A stretch of 64,000 bases of DNA from contig NZ_JAHHXM010000007.1 of the NCBI RefSeq assembly GCF_019037185.1, forward strand, positions 304 to 64,303, in the 5' to 3' direction. The notes beneath the pieces were generated by a model. That model saw nothing but the letters and a program-made list of their open reading frames with translations. It did no database searches and was not told where the DNA came from. Positions within the stretch are counted from its first letter, which is position 1, and each line of letters begins with the position of its first letter. Of the stretch, positions 43,923 to 52,415 are shown one piece after another. This stretch comes from Oceanobacillus caeni. GTDB taxonomy: Bacteria > Bacillota > Bacilli > Bacillales > Amphibacillaceae. A program made the translations under genes and the position numbers.

Positions 43923-44010
43923 TTAGGAAACTTAGCATTTGCTTAGGGCGAATGCCTTAGTTGCGCTTATGTAGACGGGAAAGATTTTTATGCTTTCCCA
44001 TCTGCCAAAA
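43923..44010 (+). repeat. Dispersed repeat family A, copy 5, in tandem with copy 4
   Basis: TTAGGAAACTTAGCATTTGC, then GGGCGAATGCCTTAGTTGCG and a TTTCCCATCTGCCAAAA end. The two copies fill most of the gap between yhaI and yhaJ. Confidence 0.75.
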
Positions 44011-44115
44011 TAACTATTGATTTTTATTTCAAATCGTACTATTATTCATGAAGTAATTTCTTATCAATCTTAGAATTTGAAATAAAAAGTGTCACGTAAA
44101 AAGAGGTGTTTAAGT

Positions 44116-44658
44116 ATGAATTGTTGGAAATCCATTAATCCAGATAAAGAAATCGGTAAAACTCGAACGTATTTTATATCTACATTAATTGGTGTTCTTA
44201 CATTTATCATTTTATATGTTCCGTTTACGATTTATCATGGAACTAACCGAAATCATGAAACTGGTTTTATCCCATTTTTAATATCCGTTTGTTTTTTACC
44301 TAGTATTCATTCGTTCATGCATATTTTACCATTAATTCTCTTAAATAAACGAGTCCATATTTATTATAAATTTAAAATGAAAATATTTCCTATTTTTACC
44401 TATTATACAAAAAGCCATATAACAAAAAAAGTGTCTTTAATCGTTTTAATTTCACCGACAATTCTCATTACATTTACTGGAATCATTTTGACTTATCTTT
44501 TTGCAAAGTATTATTTATATATTTTATTATTTACATGTATTCATGTTGGAGTTTCATTCCTTGATTTCTGGTATATGAATCAAATCATCCGCGCACCAAA
44601 AGAAGCGTATGTCCAAAGTGAAAATGACGGCTTCGATATATTACTAAAAGCTCATTAA
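44116..44658 (+). CDS. yhaJ: DUF3267 membrane protein (YhaJ-like)
   Basis: A 180-residue protein with four membrane helices. MNCWKSINPDKEIGKTRTYF starts it, and the segment SFMHILPLILLNKRV near residue 73 with its histidine is the DUF3267 hallmark, a group resembling M50-type peptidases without their full motif. HIGVSFLDFWYM-like residues occur near the end. AGAGGTG lies before the ATG at 44116. Order yhaI-yhaJ-prsA is conserved. Confidence 0.82.
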   Translation: MNCWKSINPDKEIGKTRTYFISTLIGVLTFIILYVPFTIYHGTNRNHETGFIPFLISVCFLPSIHSFMHILPLILLNKRVHIYYKFKMKIFPIFTYYTKSHITKKVSLIVLISPTILITFTGIILTYLFAKYYLYILLFTCIHVGVSFLDFWYMNQIIRAPKEAYVQSENDGFDILLKAH

Positions 44659-44686
44659 GGATCCAGTATATACTGGGTTCTTTTTA
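44659..44686 (+). terminator. Terminator after yhaJ
   Basis: GGATCCAGTA and TACTGGGTTC form a short hairpin followed by TTTTTAATT. It begins right after the yhaJ stop. Confidence 0.7.
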
Positions 44687-44814
44687 ATTGTGGCAGAATT
44701 TAGGTATTTTTCAAGTAATTTAGTTTCCAACTATTCATTTCCTATTGATGTATGTTATATTTAATTTTGTATAAAATAAGAGTTATATTTTAGAGATTAG
44801 GAGTGTTCGTTTAG

Positions 44815-45714
44815 ATGAAAAAACTAATTGTAGCAGTTGCATTAACTGCTAGTGTCTTTACACTGTCTGCATGTAATAATGGAAACTCTGATGTTATGGA
44901 GTCAAAAGCGGGAGACATTACAAAAGATGAATTTTATAATGAACTAAAAGACCGATATGGTGAAGGTGTACTAAAAGAATTAGTCACTACTAAGGTTTTG
45001 GAAGATAAGTACGAGGTTTCTGAAGAAGATATAGACAATGAAATTAAAAATATGAAAGATATGTATGGGGATCAATACGATATGGTTATTCAACAAAACT
45101 TCGGGGATGAGGAGAGCCTTCGTAAAGTCATAAAGATCTCTCTACTACAAGAACAAGCAGCTGCTGAAGATGTTGAAGTTTCAGAAGACGAAATCAAAAA
45201 TAGATATGATAGACAAAAGACAGAAATTGATGCACAACACATTCTAGTGGCTGATGAAAAAACAGCTAAAGAAGTAAAAGAGAAATTAGATAAAGGGGAA
45301 GATTTCGCTAAGCTTGCTAAAGAGTATTCCACTGACAACAGTGCTGAAGAAGGTGGAAAATTAGGGTATTTCTCTGCAGGCCAAATGGTGAAAGAATTTG
45401 AAGATGTAGCATATAGCATGAAACCTGGTGAAATTAGTGACCCCGTAAAAACAGAATACGGTTATCACATTATCAAGGTAAATGATGTCCGTAAAAAAGA
45501 AGGAAAAGTTGAAAAATACGAGGATGTAAAAGATGACATTCGTCGCCAATTAGTTTCTGAAAAAGTGGACATGAATGCTTTACAAGATAAAATTGACGAT
45601 ATGATTAAAGATGCTGACGTAGATATTAAAATAAAAGAATATAAAGATATGTTTAAACAAGAAAAACCAAATCAAAATGAACAAGAAGCTCCTAAAGAGG
45701 ATGCTAAAGGATAA
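44815..45714 (+). CDS. prsA: Foldase lipoprotein PrsA
   Basis: A 299-residue peptidyl-prolyl isomerase that helps exported proteins fold outside the membrane. Signal with lipobox TLSAC (Cys at residue 20), then an N-terminal chaperone region, and a parvulin domain at about 139-230 (AQHILVADEKTAKEV, GKLGYFSAGQMVKEFEDVAY, TEYGYHIIKV). The C-terminal tail is rich in Lys, Glu and Gln. B. subtilis PrsA is essential for wall synthesis and secretion. GATTAGGAGTG precedes the ATG. Confidence 0.95.
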   Translation: MKKLIVAVALTASVFTLSACNNGNSDVMESKAGDITKDEFYNELKDRYGEGVLKELVTTKVLEDKYEVSEEDIDNEIKNMKDMYGDQYDMVIQQNFGDEESLRKVIKISLLQEQAAAEDVEVSEDEIKNRYDRQKTEIDAQHILVADEKTAKEVKEKLDKGEDFAKLAKEYSTDNSAEEGGKLGYFSAGQMVKEFEDVAYSMKPGEISDPVKTEYGYHIIKVNDVRKKEGKVEKYEDVKDDIRRQLVSEKVDMNALQDKIDDMIKDADVDIKIKEYKDMFKQEKPNQNEQEAPKEDAKG

Positions 45715-45716
45715 AA

Positions 45717-45759
45717 TAAATAGAGGTACAACTCATTTTTAGTTGTACCTCTATTTTTA
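45717..45759. terminator. Bidirectional terminator between prsA and yhaL
   Basis: AATAGAGGTACAACT pairs with AGTTGTACCTCTATT; T and A tracts on both sides serve the convergent genes. Confidence 0.8.
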
Positions 45760-45954
45760 TTATGAAGTCTGTTGTCTATCTTTCTCCCGTTGTTCTTTTT
45801 CTTTTATCATTCGTTCTATAAAAATCTTCCCTTCCCTCTCCGCATTTTGTTGCTCAAGTTTTCGTTCTGCAACCATTGCCCGAAAAGCCATATAACCACT
45901 AAAGAATATTAATAGAATAACTGCAAGAACCCACCAAGGTACTCCAAGAATCAT
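45760..45954 (-). CDS. yhaL: Sporulation-associated small membrane protein YhaL
   Basis: A 64-residue protein: one membrane helix (VPWWVLAVILLIFFSGYMAF) followed by a highly charged helix (ERKLEQQNAEREGKIFIERM). The ATG at 45954 follows AAGGGGGAAGGG; an upstream start at 46008 lacks one. B. subtilis YhaL, next to prsA, is needed for efficient sporulation. Neighbour and topology support the call; sequence motifs are few. Confidence 0.8.
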   Translation of the reverse strand: MILGVPWWVLAVILLIFFSGYMAFRAMVAERKLEQQNAEREGKIFIERMIKEKEQREKDRQQTS

Positions 45955-46103
45955 AGCCCTTCCCCCTTGTCCACTTCTATCTACCCCAATATATATGATG
46001 GATTCCATAAAAATATTCTTTTATTGAAAATCTTTTCATTTTGTCTAGTAAACTATAAAGGGTTAAAATAGTAGTAAACTTACGGCACAATTGGAGTGGT
46101 ATC

Positions 46104-47330
46104 ATGTCAAATACACAATCCTATTTTTATTCAAATGTTCCTATTAACGTTGAAGTTAGTGACCTGGAACGAGAACAAATCTTAAAACAATTTCCCCCAC
46201 CCTCTTTACCAAATGGCAAGGATACTTTTAATTTAGATCATGAAACTGCCGGAAATCAGGTTCATGTTCGTCTACTAGTTAATGATTATCAAGTACAATT
46301 AACAAAGACGAATAAAGAATTCTTAAAAGTACGGTTTAGTAATAATGTTGGGGTAATTCAAGCTAAAATATGGGATAATCAAGGTGCAGTTGAAAGAATC
46401 CTGCCATTATTAGAGCAATATTCCATTTTCGATGTTGTGGGAAAAGTAGATGAATTTAATGGGTTTAAATCATTAACAGTGAATGAGTTAAATCCATGTG
46501 AGGAGGAAATTAATCCTTTTACATACTTACCTTATACAAAACAGGATTTAGAAGGTTTGACTATCGAATTATTTTCATACCTCAATGAATTAAAATCTCC
46601 ATATAAAGAAATTAGCCTTGCCGCGATGAATCAATTTTGGGAGCAATTTTCAATTAGACCTGCAGCCAAAGGGTATCACCATAATTATTTAGGCGGGTTA
46701 TTAAAGCATACAGTCGGACTAATGCGCTTTGCTCGGTTTATTTTAAAATTTGAGGATAATCCCTATAAAGCATTAATGAAATTAATAAATATAGTGGAGA
46801 AGGCCCATAAAAATGAGCTATGGGCAGAAATTCAAGGTAATCAGAGTCAGCCTTTTATTTGGAAAGGTACGATTGATCATTTATATAACATGTTTTATGG
46901 TGCGATGAAGCATAAGGAGAGTCAACCAAACTATGATTTACTTATGACAAGTATATTATTTCATGATATTGGTAAATTACTTGAGTATGATCACGCTGGA
47001 AAAACTTATGATGATTTCCGTTTTCTATTTCCCACTGCCACAAATAGCAACTTTGAAAATCGTAAACAAGCAGGAATTACAATGGATGAACTAGGTGCCA
47101 TGGTTGGGCATATACCTTATGGTGTTCTTATTTTATCTAAAATCATCGAAAAGGAGAATATTCCCGTTTCGATGGAAGAAATTCACCAAATGGCTCATTG
47201 TATTCTTTGTCACCATGGTCTTCCTGAATGGGGGTCAGCCGTTAGATCACCGGAAACGATCGAAGGATATTTAATCCACATAGTAGATTATTTGGATAGC
47301 CGGTATGAGAATGCAGAAGTAATTAAATAA
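46104..47330 (+). CDS. YhaM-like OB-fold/HD-domain nuclease, unusually long
   Basis: A 408-residue protein. An N-terminal leader (1-50) precedes an OB-fold (about 52-125, TNKEFLKVRFSNNVGVIQAKIWD). An HD phosphohydrolase domain follows: YHHNYLGGLLKHTVG near 191, LFHDIGK near 286, GHIPYG near 335 and CHHGLPEWGS near 369. The layout is that of the 3'-5' exoribonuclease YhaM (about 314 residues in B. subtilis), but here an extra segment of about 65 residues (215-280) lies between the first His motif and the HD pair. It may be a divergent paralogue. It is divergent from yhaL and ends in repeat C. Confidence 0.82.
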   Translation: MSNTQSYFYSNVPINVEVSDLEREQILKQFPPPSLPNGKDTFNLDHETAGNQVHVRLLVNDYQVQLTKTNKEFLKVRFSNNVGVIQAKIWDNQGAVERILPLLEQYSIFDVVGKVDEFNGFKSLTVNELNPCEEEINPFTYLPYTKQDLEGLTIELFSYLNELKSPYKEISLAAMNQFWEQFSIRPAAKGYHHNYLGGLLKHTVGLMRFARFILKFEDNPYKALMKLINIVEKAHKNELWAEIQGNQSQPFIWKGTIDHLYNMFYGAMKHKESQPNYDLLMTSILFHDIGKLLEYDHAGKTYDDFRFLFPTATNSNFENRKQAGITMDELGAMVGHIPYGVLILSKIIEKENIPVSMEEIHQMAHCILCHHGLPEWGSAVRSPETIEGYLIHIVDYLDSRYENAEVIK

Positions 47331-47420
47331 AGAAGACTTCCATCAGTGGAGGTTTCCTTCATGTACGGGCAGTTAATCTCCCACCTACCTTCTTGGTTTC
47401 CCGAGAGGCTTGAGGTGGGT
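47328..47420 (+). repeat. Dispersed repeat family C, copy 8
   Basis: It begins in the TAA stop of the YhaM-like gene (TAAAGAAGACTTCC). It has CATCAGTGGAGG, but the right arm and linker are deleted, then GGGCAGTTAATC and the complete second hairpin (CCCACCT ... AGGTGGG). Confidence 0.78.
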
Positions 47421-47425
47421 TAAAA

Positions 47426-47476
47426 ATAAAAACTAGAGCATTTGCCAAATCAATAGCAAATGTTCTAGTTTTTATA
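47426..47476 (-). terminator. Terminator after the second GbsR-like gene
   Basis: AAAAACTAGAGCATTTGC pairs with GCAAATGTTCTAGTTTTT. It lies 13 nt past the minus-strand gene's stop and can act in both directions. Confidence 0.75.
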
Positions 47477-47488
47477 TCTCAGTCTGTT

Positions 47489-48037
47489 CTATTTATTCTT
47501 TGGAATATAATTAAATATCTCTCCAGAATCAATAACTTTGATAAATTGCATAAGCCATTGATAATATTTCTTTGCATATTCCAATTTCTCCAAGTCATGT
47601 TCGATTTTTTCCTTTAACTCTTCGTCATTTGTCTCTTTATGCATTTCTTCAAGGATTTCAATGGCTTCCATCGTTTCATCAATATTGGATTCCGTTTGCG
47701 ATCTCCATCGTTTACCGAATAGAGAGGTAAATGACTTATACCAGTCTTCTTCTGATTGATAAAGATCTTTTCGGATCCCCTTACGAAAGGCAGTTTCCAC
47801 CATTCTCATTTCGGATAATGTACGAACACCTGTAGACATGCTTGTTTTACTCATATGTAAAGCATCCCGCATATCATCTAATGTCATCGGTTCATCATTG
47901 AAGTATAATACACCATATAATCTTCCAATTGACGGTGTAATATCATATAAATCCATATTTTTTGCAATTACTTGGATAAACTTTTCAATTGTTACTTCAT
48001 GCTTTTCCCAGTTCTTTCCGTCTCTTTCTGTTGTCAA
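47489..48037 (-). CDS. GbsR/OpcR-family transcriptional regulator, second copy
   Basis: A 182-residue winged-helix regulator, the same length as B. subtilis GbsR/OpcR. The core ITPSIGRLYGVLYFNDEPMTLDDMRDALHMSKTSMSTGVRTL (about 33-75) and VETAFRKGIRKDLYQSEEDW match these choline/betaine-responsive repressors. The start is TTG with GGGGGGGC upstream. No betaine gene is next to it, so it may act on a distant locus or jointly with the homologue at 42934. Confidence 0.87.
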   Translation of the reverse strand: MTTERDGKNWEKHEVTIEKFIQVIAKNMDLYDITPSIGRLYGVLYFNDEPMTLDDMRDALHMSKTSMSTGVRTLSEMRMVETAFRKGIRKDLYQSEEDWYKSFTSLFGKRWRSQTESNIDETMEAIEILEEMHKETNDEELKEKIEHDLEKLEYAKKYYQWLMQFIKVIDSGEIFNYIPKNK

Positions 48038-48106
48038 TGGGTGCCCCCCCTACTAACGCTATTCTGGAAATAGTGTATCATTAAATTTTAATTTATGCGA
48101 ATAGGA

Positions 48107-51064
48107 TTATTTGAAGGCTGTCGCTTTTAGAGAAATAGTCTCCATTTGATCCATATCTAAGGTTATCTCTTTCCTACATGTGAATAAAATGACTTGATAC
48201 GTTTTCGATATTTCTTCCAATAGGTTAATTACCTGTTTTATTCGTAAAGAATCAAAATGTAAAAATGCATCGTCCAAAATAAACGGTAAATGATTACTTT
48301 CACTCATTGTCTTTCCAATGGCAAGTCTCAATGACACATAGAGTTGATCTATTGTCCCCTTAGAAAGTTCATTAACCTCATATCGTAAACCGTTATTTGC
48401 CTCAACCTGAAACGACCTATGATCCATTGGGGCATATACACTTTTATATTTATATCCAGTTAGCCTACTAAAATAGTATGATGTAGCTTCCATCACTTGA
48501 TATAAATGCTTTTCCTTATATGTTCGTTTTGTTTCACTTAATAGTTCTTTTGCTGTTTTTATTATTGCCCATTCTCTTGCCAATTTATTTAATTGTTCCT
48601 GTTCCATTTCAAACTGATGTAAATTATTTGAATACTCCTCAGAAGATTCCATTGTTTCTAACTGAGCTTGAATCGTAACTAATTCCTTTTGCGTTTTAGC
48701 AATCTTCTGTTGCAAATCTTCAATCGTATTCGCCGTATCATTTCGCATCCATTCTAGTTCACTTTCCGACTGGGCCTTTTCTACAAAGGATTTCCATTGG
48801 CTATTGGGAAATAATCTTTCTAATTGAGCATACGTGTTGTCTAATGCTTCCTCGTTCTGCTTTATTTCATTTACTTGATTCGCCTTTTGATAAAACGATT
48901 CCTCTGATTCCACTTGAGCCAATTCCAATAGATTCCTTATTTCGCTTTCGTACGTTCCTATTCGCAGCAATAATTCATCTTGTTCTTTACTATTTTCTTT
49001 TAGTAAATCGGTGTATTGCTCGATTTGTTGGGATATCTCTTGCTGTTTCCTTATAAAAGATTCAATTGCTTTTAGCTGTTGTTCTATCAAATCACCAGTT
49101 TCCCAATTTTGTTCTTTGACAAATTCATTTACTTCCGACTGAAATCGGATTACTTTTTCTAGAAGTATTTCTTTGTCCTCCAGTACTTTCATATACTCTT
49201 TAAATTGGGAAACAAGTTGCTTCAATGCATGAAACAATTCTGGCCAATAGGAAATATCAATATGTTTTAAAAAGGGATAGAATTGATACTGTTCCTTTAT
49301 TTGTTGTTGAATATTCGCGTACCTATCTTCCACAACCTTCATTTTATCCCGAAAATTTAACCGTTTCATGTCATTGGATTTTAATTGTTCTTTAATATTT
49401 TCCATTTCAGACACACGTTTATGGTGATCAGAGATTTGGATTTCTGCATCCTGAAGATCGTCTTTTGATAATGTATGGAACGTGTCAGATTCAAAATCTG
49501 ATTGTATAACAATTTCCATTTCTTTTAAACTTTTTCTTCCCCACATCCATTGTCCGACTCCAAATAGCAATAATAAAAAACTAATATCAAGGAGTATTCT
49601 TATATCAGTAAATAGCCCGATCATCGAAAAAATAACTCCAATGACAAGACAACTAATAAATAAAACATTCATATCTTTTTCTTTCTTTTCTCTTCTCTTC
49701 GCCCAATTTTGCTGTTTTTGAGCTGCTTCATTCTGCAAATTTCGAACAGCATGATGTTTATGAAATCTATTTATTTTTTCATTTAACTCAAAAACCTTCT
49801 CATCTGGTAAAATTTGTTCTTCCAGTTCTTCCAATTGATTATAGAGATAGTTTCTTTCTTGTTTTAATTGTTGTACTTCTGCCTGGATTCTTTCTTTTTC
49901 TAAGGCTACATTTCCTTCATCTCTTTTAATTTGTAACCATGTTTGTTCTATGTGAAATGGAAAATTCATCTTATATAAATGCTCAAAATGTAAATCTACA
50001 TTTAACCGATTTAATTCCATTTCTATTTCCATTTTCTTACTATCAATGATGTTTTCAGTCCGCTCAAGCTCCTTTTTATTATCCAGAAACTCATGTTTCA
50101 GCTTAACCAATGTTTGTGCTGCTTCATATAGCTTTTGATTTGCTAATTTATTTTGGAGCCGCTCCAATTTCTCTTGATACTTCTTTGCATTCCCTTTTAA
50201 AACAGCCAATTCGCTTTGGAGTGGTAAAAGATTAGATTTTATATTTTCAATACGAGTTTCACCATGTTCAGGAAAATCAAGATTTTGTCCATACTTTTCC
50301 AAATTACTTTGATATCGAATATATTCTCCTATGAGTGGTAATGCTTGTATATTTTTTTCAATGTTTAGTAGCTTTATCTTTTCTTCCTGAAGTTCATTCT
50401 TTAATTCACACAACCTATCTTCAAGTTGGGATTCATTCATTTTCTTCTCGCGATAGGTTGTTTCGTTCTTCTTATACCCCTGTAGTGAAGCAAACTGCTT
50501 ATCTAATGTATCCAATTGCCGGTTGATCATTGGCTTTTTCCCATATGGTTTAAAAAGTTCAGCCAATTTGTTGTCTAACTTTTTTTCTAGATGGTGGATC
50601 TCCGTTGAACCAGTTAATCCAATTCCTAACAGCACTTCACCAAGGTCGGATTCCTTCATATTTGTAATCTTATTTAAATCCATTGCAGAAAAGGAAAATA
50701 TAGATTGATAGGTTTCTAACGTTGTTCCCTTTAACCGTTTCTTTAACCAATCTTCGTCGTATTCCATTCCATCAGGGGTATAACAACTTGCTGCCCCGTT
50801 TCTTAAACTGTCTAGTCTCTCAATTGTAAAAATTCCCACTTCCTCATCGGCGATTGTCAACCTTCCACCAATCTGTCCCCCCGACTTTGGACGATAAAAT
50901 TCCCTTTGCTTAGGGGGTAATCCGAATAACATAAACAGAATAAAATGGTAAATAGTAGATTTTCCTGATTCATTCTCTCCATAAATACAAATCCCATCAG
51001 AGAAGCTTATTTCAAAGTTTATCCATTTACCAAATCCATAAATATAAGCTTTTGTAAATTTCAT
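48107..51064 (-). CDS. yhaN: Rad50/SbcC-like ATPase YhaN
   Basis: A 985-residue SMC-type ATPase: P-loop GENESGKSTIYHF near residue 30, long coiled coils (about 190-440 and 540-870), and a pair of membrane-like helices near 460-510 (LFISCLVIGVIFSMIGLF). The signature is ELSKGTIDQLYVSLRLAIG near 905 and Walker B is PFILDDAFLHFD near 932. The hydrophobic segment in the middle is typical of YhaN and unlike true SbcC. With YhaO it forms a Mre11-Rad50-like pair. It starts 4 nt after the yhaO stop, using GGGGTGA within it. Confidence 0.9.
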   Translation of the reverse strand: MKFTKAYIYGFGKWINFEISFSDGICIYGENESGKSTIYHFILFMLFGLPPKQREFYRPKSGGQIGGRLTIADEEVGIFTIERLDSLRNGAASCYTPDGMEYDEDWLKKRLKGTTLETYQSIFSFSAMDLNKITNMKESDLGEVLLGIGLTGSTEIHHLEKKLDNKLAELFKPYGKKPMINRQLDTLDKQFASLQGYKKNETTYREKKMNESQLEDRLCELKNELQEEKIKLLNIEKNIQALPLIGEYIRYQSNLEKYGQNLDFPEHGETRIENIKSNLLPLQSELAVLKGNAKKYQEKLERLQNKLANQKLYEAAQTLVKLKHEFLDNKKELERTENIIDSKKMEIEMELNRLNVDLHFEHLYKMNFPFHIEQTWLQIKRDEGNVALEKERIQAEVQQLKQERNYLYNQLEELEEQILPDEKVFELNEKINRFHKHHAVRNLQNEAAQKQQNWAKRREKKEKDMNVLFISCLVIGVIFSMIGLFTDIRILLDISFLLLLFGVGQWMWGRKSLKEMEIVIQSDFESDTFHTLSKDDLQDAEIQISDHHKRVSEMENIKEQLKSNDMKRLNFRDKMKVVEDRYANIQQQIKEQYQFYPFLKHIDISYWPELFHALKQLVSQFKEYMKVLEDKEILLEKVIRFQSEVNEFVKEQNWETGDLIEQQLKAIESFIRKQQEISQQIEQYTDLLKENSKEQDELLLRIGTYESEIRNLLELAQVESEESFYQKANQVNEIKQNEEALDNTYAQLERLFPNSQWKSFVEKAQSESELEWMRNDTANTIEDLQQKIAKTQKELVTIQAQLETMESSEEYSNNLHQFEMEQEQLNKLAREWAIIKTAKELLSETKRTYKEKHLYQVMEATSYYFSRLTGYKYKSVYAPMDHRSFQVEANNGLRYEVNELSKGTIDQLYVSLRLAIGKTMSESNHLPFILDDAFLHFDSLRIKQVINLLEEISKTYQVILFTCRKEITLDMDQMETISLKATAFK

Positions 51065-51068
51065 TGCA

Positions 51069-52292
51069 TCACCCCTTTAACAATTCATTTAATAATAATT
51101 CTTTTGCCTCTTCTTTCATTACTTGTTGATCTTCTAAGGAGACTGAATGTAAATATCTTCTTGCTTGCTTATGTAAATACAGATCCTGGATAGATTTTTG
51201 TAAATCCATCTTTTCAGCTTGTCTAATAACTTCACCTATAAAATGTTCCCCTTTTTTTAGTTCCGCATCTAAATTTTTCCTTTTTATGTTTGTAGTAAAG
51301 TGAAAAATATATTTCCACTGTTGGTCCTGGGAAATCATTTGATTTATTATTTCTATTAATTCCTCGATCTGCTTAGCGTTTTCCCATTGTTTCAATACGA
51401 AGTCGCCAGTTAAGCTAAGATCTATCAGGGTCTTCCCTGCTATTTGCCTATCATTATTTATCGTTTCCTGAATGAGACGTTCTGCTTGGTGAAGATTCTC
51501 GCAATTAGTAAGATCAACTTGGACAGGTTGGAATGTAATCGTATTTAATGGGATAAAAGTTAACACCGAATCTGTCTCCGATAATACCACATGATAACAC
51601 CCTTTTTGCCCAGTTTCTTTACGATTTCTTCCTTGTATATTCCCAGGATAAACAACAAATGGATTTTCCTTTAAAACTTCTCGTTTATGTATATGGCCAA
51701 GTCCCCAATAATCGAATGGCTCTTTTTGTAACTCGGAAAGTTGAAAAGGAGCATAAACATCATGATCTGTGTTACTTTGTATACTTCCATGTAAGGTTGC
51801 AATGTGAAAAGGAATATCATGATTGATTACTTTAAATTCCTTCGCCTTTTCATCTGTTACAGCTCTATTCTCATAGCTAAAACCATAGATATTAGCAAGA
51901 GCTTCATTTCTCTTCTTATAGGTGAAATGGGACACGGTAACATTCTCGAAAATGTGAACATTATCTGGGTAAGTTACAGGATGGAGGTTACCATTTATAA
52001 AATCATGATTTCCATAAGATAGATAAACTTCTATGTTATGTCTTTTTAATTCTTCAAAAGCTTTACGAAGTTGAATTTGTGCTTTTAAACTTTGTTTTTC
52101 ATTATCGAATAAATCTCCGACAATAAGAACAAAATCTACCTCTTTTTGTATCGCAACCGCAACTAATCTATCTAAGCTAACAAAGGTACTCTCCACGATT
52201 TCTTGAAAAATATGATTTGGTGTATGGGCTAGCCCTTTAAATGGACTATCTAAGTGTAAATCAGCTGCATGAATAAAAGATATCTCTTTCAT
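51069..52292 (-). CDS. yhaO: Mre11/SbcD-like exonuclease YhaO
   Basis: A 407-residue calcineurin-like nuclease. The metal motifs are IHAADLHLDSPF near residue 6, VGDLFDNEK near 56, SYGNHDF near 92, and ATLHGSI and GLGHIHKRE near 170 and 205. It acts with YhaN in DNA break processing. The ATG at 52292 follows GGGGAGGAC; an ORF start 12 nt earlier is rejected. The operon order yhaO-yhaN is tight. Confidence 0.92.
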   Translation of the reverse strand: MKEISFIHAADLHLDSPFKGLAHTPNHIFQEIVESTFVSLDRLVAVAIQKEVDFVLIVGDLFDNEKQSLKAQIQLRKAFEELKRHNIEVYLSYGNHDFINGNLHPVTYPDNVHIFENVTVSHFTYKKRNEALANIYGFSYENRAVTDEKAKEFKVINHDIPFHIATLHGSIQSNTDHDVYAPFQLSELQKEPFDYWGLGHIHKREVLKENPFVVYPGNIQGRNRKETGQKGCYHVVLSETDSVLTFIPLNTITFQPVQVDLTNCENLHQAERLIQETINNDRQIAGKTLIDLSLTGDFVLKQWENAKQIEELIEIINQMISQDQQWKYIFHFTTNIKRKNLDAELKKGEHFIGEVIRQAEKMDLQKSIQDLYLHKQARRYLHSVSLEDQQVMKEEAKELLLNELLKG

Positions 52293-52377
52293 TGTCCTCC
52301 CCACCCCTTTTTTACTTCTATTCTAGCAAACGAAGAAACAGAATGCACGTTCTGCATCCTAAGTACTTTTCAACCAA

Positions 52378-52412
52378 AAAAGGAGAAGATCTAATATTGA
52401 CCTTCCCCTACT
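52378..52412 (-). terminator. Terminator after yhaP
   Basis: On the minus strand GGGGAAGGTC and GATCTTCTCC pair with G-U allowed, then TTTTTT follows. Confidence 0.7.
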
Positions 52413-52415
52413 AAA

